Positions 62,843 through 64,000 of a DNA stretch of 64,000 nt are shown piece after piece. The stretch covers positions 60,087-124,086 of the forward strand of contig JBBDRZ010000005.1 of assembly GCA_040905185.1 (NCBI GenBank), read 5' to 3'. Position 1 is the first letter of the stretch; every line of letters begins with the position of its first letter. This stretch comes from DASTEQ01 sp040905185 (GTDB lineage: Bacteria; Chloroflexota; Limnocylindria; QHBO01). The notes under the pieces are model-generated. The model was given only the letters and a program-made list of their open reading frames with translations. It searched no databases and had not been told where the DNA came from. The position numbers were made by a program, and so were the translations under genes.

Positions 62843-62920
62843 GGACTGAGCTCGCCACTGGGCCCCGCCCTGGGCGGGACGGCCTGAGCGGTCCGGGCCT
62901 GGTCGCGATCTGGAAGGAAC

Positions 62921-62946
62921 CGACCGGTAAGGGTGTTAACCGGTCG
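62921..62946. repeat. Inverted repeat next to the tRNA-Asn remnant
   Basis: Perfect 8-bp arms CGACCGGT and ACCGGTCG enclose ten bases, ending 15 bp from the tRNA fragment. Its TGTTAACCG (62934-62942) recurs inverted in the fragment's anticodon arm (62997-63005). Confidence 0.5.
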
Positions 62947-62961
62947 CATTCAGTAAGCAGT

Positions 62962-63011
62962 TGGCTCCGGCGGTAGGATTCTAACCTACGACCAAGCGGT
63001 TAACAGCCGTC
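62962..63011 (-). pseudogene. tRNA-Asn (GTT) 3' fragment
   Basis: The last 50 nt match the 3' part of tRNA-Asn: GACGGCTGTTAACCG anticodon arm, T-arm GTAGG/CCTAC, CCGCCGGA acceptor strand and GCCA end. The D-arm and the 5' acceptor strand are absent, and the T-loop reads TTAGAAT instead of TTCGAAT. A truncated, decayed copy like this is what integration into a tRNA gene leaves behind. Confidence 0.75.
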
Positions 63012-63436
63012 GGCCTTCTTCCCGAATTCGTGCTCAGAACCGGCCGCGCAGCACCGGTTGAGAGTCATTCTGAGAGTCATGTGCAAGCGCAAGCGTCGAC
63101 CCGGCTGACGAGATTGGCACCCGCCGTGCATTGAAGCGATCGCGAAGCATCGAGGCGATCCGCCGACAGCGGTCGCGCCAATTGGCCAATCCGGTCGCAG
63201 CCCGCCGAGTTCGACGAGTGCCATCGCTCGTTCAACTCCTGTCGGGCGCTCGCCTAAGCGTATCGATCGGTCGCCACCCGTCTACGCCGACGTGCCCCCA
63301 GGGCCATCAACTGAGCGTCGGCCATCACCCGACAGGCTCCTGGTCACCTCGCGCCGGCTTCGGCGCACGAGGAGACCACGCGGATGCGCGCGGAGTCAGT
63401 GGACGATGGGGCCCATTGGTGGCCGAAGCCGGCAGC

Positions 63437-63457
63437 GTCCAGCTGGCAGCGCTGGAC
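63437..63457 (-). terminator. Possible terminator hairpin of the secreted-protein gene
   Basis: Arms GTCCAGC and GCTGGAC with a seven-base loop lie ten bases after the stop codon at 63467. No T-run follows. Confidence 0.35.
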
Positions 63458-63466
63458 TGATCGGAG

Positions 63467-64000
63467 TCAGCTGCCGGAGCCGAACGTGTAGGTCCCGTCC
63501 CATGTCCACGTGACGAAGTCCACGGTGTCGACCGCGACGTTCAGATGGAATTGGGTCAGCGAGCCCGTCCCGGACGCGAAGACGCAGCTACCGGGCGAGC
63601 CGTCGGCGAAGATCGGAGCGAGGTCGCAGCGTCCGGTCGCCGTTCCGGTCGCCACGGTGATGACCGAGGTCAGGCTGCCGTCGTCGTTGCGCGTGTAGTT
63701 GATGACGGTGTCAACCGGGATCCACCGGGAGCTCGAGGACGTGATTACGCAGGTCGCGCCGTCGGTAGTGCCGACGCAGTCCTTGACGGCATGGAACGGC
63801 TTCGCAATGGACGCGGACGCAAGCGGGGCCAGGGCGGCGAAGGCGACGATCGGACCTCCCGGGCGACGCGGTGAGCGTACTCCGAGGCTGAGAAAAGGGG
63901 AACGTTCAAGCGAAAGGAAGCGGTGCCGTTCGGCACCGACGCCCGCCCGGGCTCCCCGGAGGTCGAACCGCCGGGAGGCCGGCCAGCGGATGGGAGCGGC
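63467..64000 (-). CDS. Secreted cysteine-containing protein, start not found (partial or decayed)
   Basis: The frame ending at 63467 is open to the right edge but has no ATG, TTG or GTG before residue-like position 63655. Before that point it reads a convincing signal-peptide core (IVAFAALAPLASASIAKPF) and then KDCVGTTDGATCVITSSSSR, VINYTRNDDGSLTSVITV and GRCDLAPIFADGSPGSCVFA. The mature part, about 115 residues with four cysteines and many Thr/Ser, looks exported. Upstream of the signal core the frame is arginine-rich and not gene-like. The start may be beyond 64000, a rare codon, or lost by mutation. Confidence 0.5.
   Translation of the reverse strand, partial: AAPIRWPASRRFDLRGARAGVGAERHRFLSLERSPFLSLGVRSPRRPGGPIVAFAALAPLASASIAKPFHAVKDCVGTTDGATCVITSSSSRWIPVDTVINYTRNDDGSLTSVITVATGTATGRCDLAPIFADGSPGSCVFASGTGSLTQFHLNVAVDTVDFVTWTWDGTYTFGSGS

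Larger units (their letters stand above)
62843..63466. other. Gene-poor region around the tRNA-Asn remnant
   Basis: About 620 bases hold no convincing gene; the frames in it are arginine-rich and lack ribosome sites. It contains a CCCGCC/GGCGGG hairpin (near 62862) after the DUF1801 gene, an inverted repeat, the tRNA-Asn fragment, a doubled TGAGAGTCAT near 63060-63080 and a hairpin at 63437-63457. Base composition looks lower in GC than the main part of the window. Confidence 0.6.

Noticed and set aside
63000..63224. A 74-codon minus frame ending in the tRNA-Asn remnant
   Set aside because: It could be the decayed tail of an integrase gene, but no integrase motif is visible; its stop is simply the TAA in the anticodon arm.

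Overview
The window is clearly high-GC, gene-dense bacterial DNA, almost all of it read from the minus strand in long runs whose start and stop codons overlap by 4 bp. The likely source is a Chloroflexota-type bacterium, perhaps near Limnocylindria. This rests on gene content and on a four-cysteine domain I recall from that phylum, not on any search. The supporting content is a division (dcw) cluster that includes the DUF1290 'small basic protein', a two-subunit glycine decarboxylase, a split methylmalonyl-CoA mutase and an NAD-type isocitrate dehydrogenase. No rRNA, CRISPR array or insertion sequence was seen.

Layout. 1-3.8 kb: a ferredoxin-NADP reductase-like fragment, ssb, rsmI, nadE and a separate glutaminase for NAD synthesis. 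3.8-16 kb: two complete dipeptide/oligopeptide ABC transporter operons in tandem; the receptor of the first appears to be a circular permutation of its family. 16.3-17.4 kb: an anti-sigma/ECF sigma pair. 17.5-22.7 kb: a glycine cleavage operon (gcvT-H-PA-PB) headed by a Nudix hydrolase and possibly a small ORF. 22.8-25.4 kb: a glycosyltransferase, tRNA-Val and the DUF167/yggT/yggS trio. 25.5-41.8 kb: a dcw cluster from mraZ to ftsZ without murC or murE, with a promoter and four 10-bp-phased MraZ-type repeats at its head and DnaA-like boxes before ftsZ.

41.9-43.5 kb: two divergent four-cysteine proteins, then rnpB next to rnhA. 43.5-50.3 kb: TCA-cycle genes (isocitrate dehydrogenase and sdhCDAB on minus, sucCD divergent on plus). 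50.3-55.9 kb: propionyl-CoA carboxylase, methylmalonyl-CoA mutase large subunit and epimerase, which feed succinyl-CoA to the sucCD/sdh products. 56-58 kb: a CAT-anticodon tRNA and parAB, with a perfect DnaA box and a palindrome upstream. 58-60.8 kb: small unknown genes, a lipoprotein and proline dehydrogenase. 60.8-64 kb: an accessory-looking end with an ECF41-like sigma factor with its own target-type promoter, a VOC protein, a DUF1801 protein, a tRNA-Asn remnant and a start-less secreted protein.

A cross-cutting signal is a TAnnnT box 5-9 nt before the start codon of at least nine genes that lack a Shine-Dalgarno sequence, suggesting that leaderless mRNAs are common here. Very long antisense reading frames exist throughout because of the GC content and were treated as shadows.
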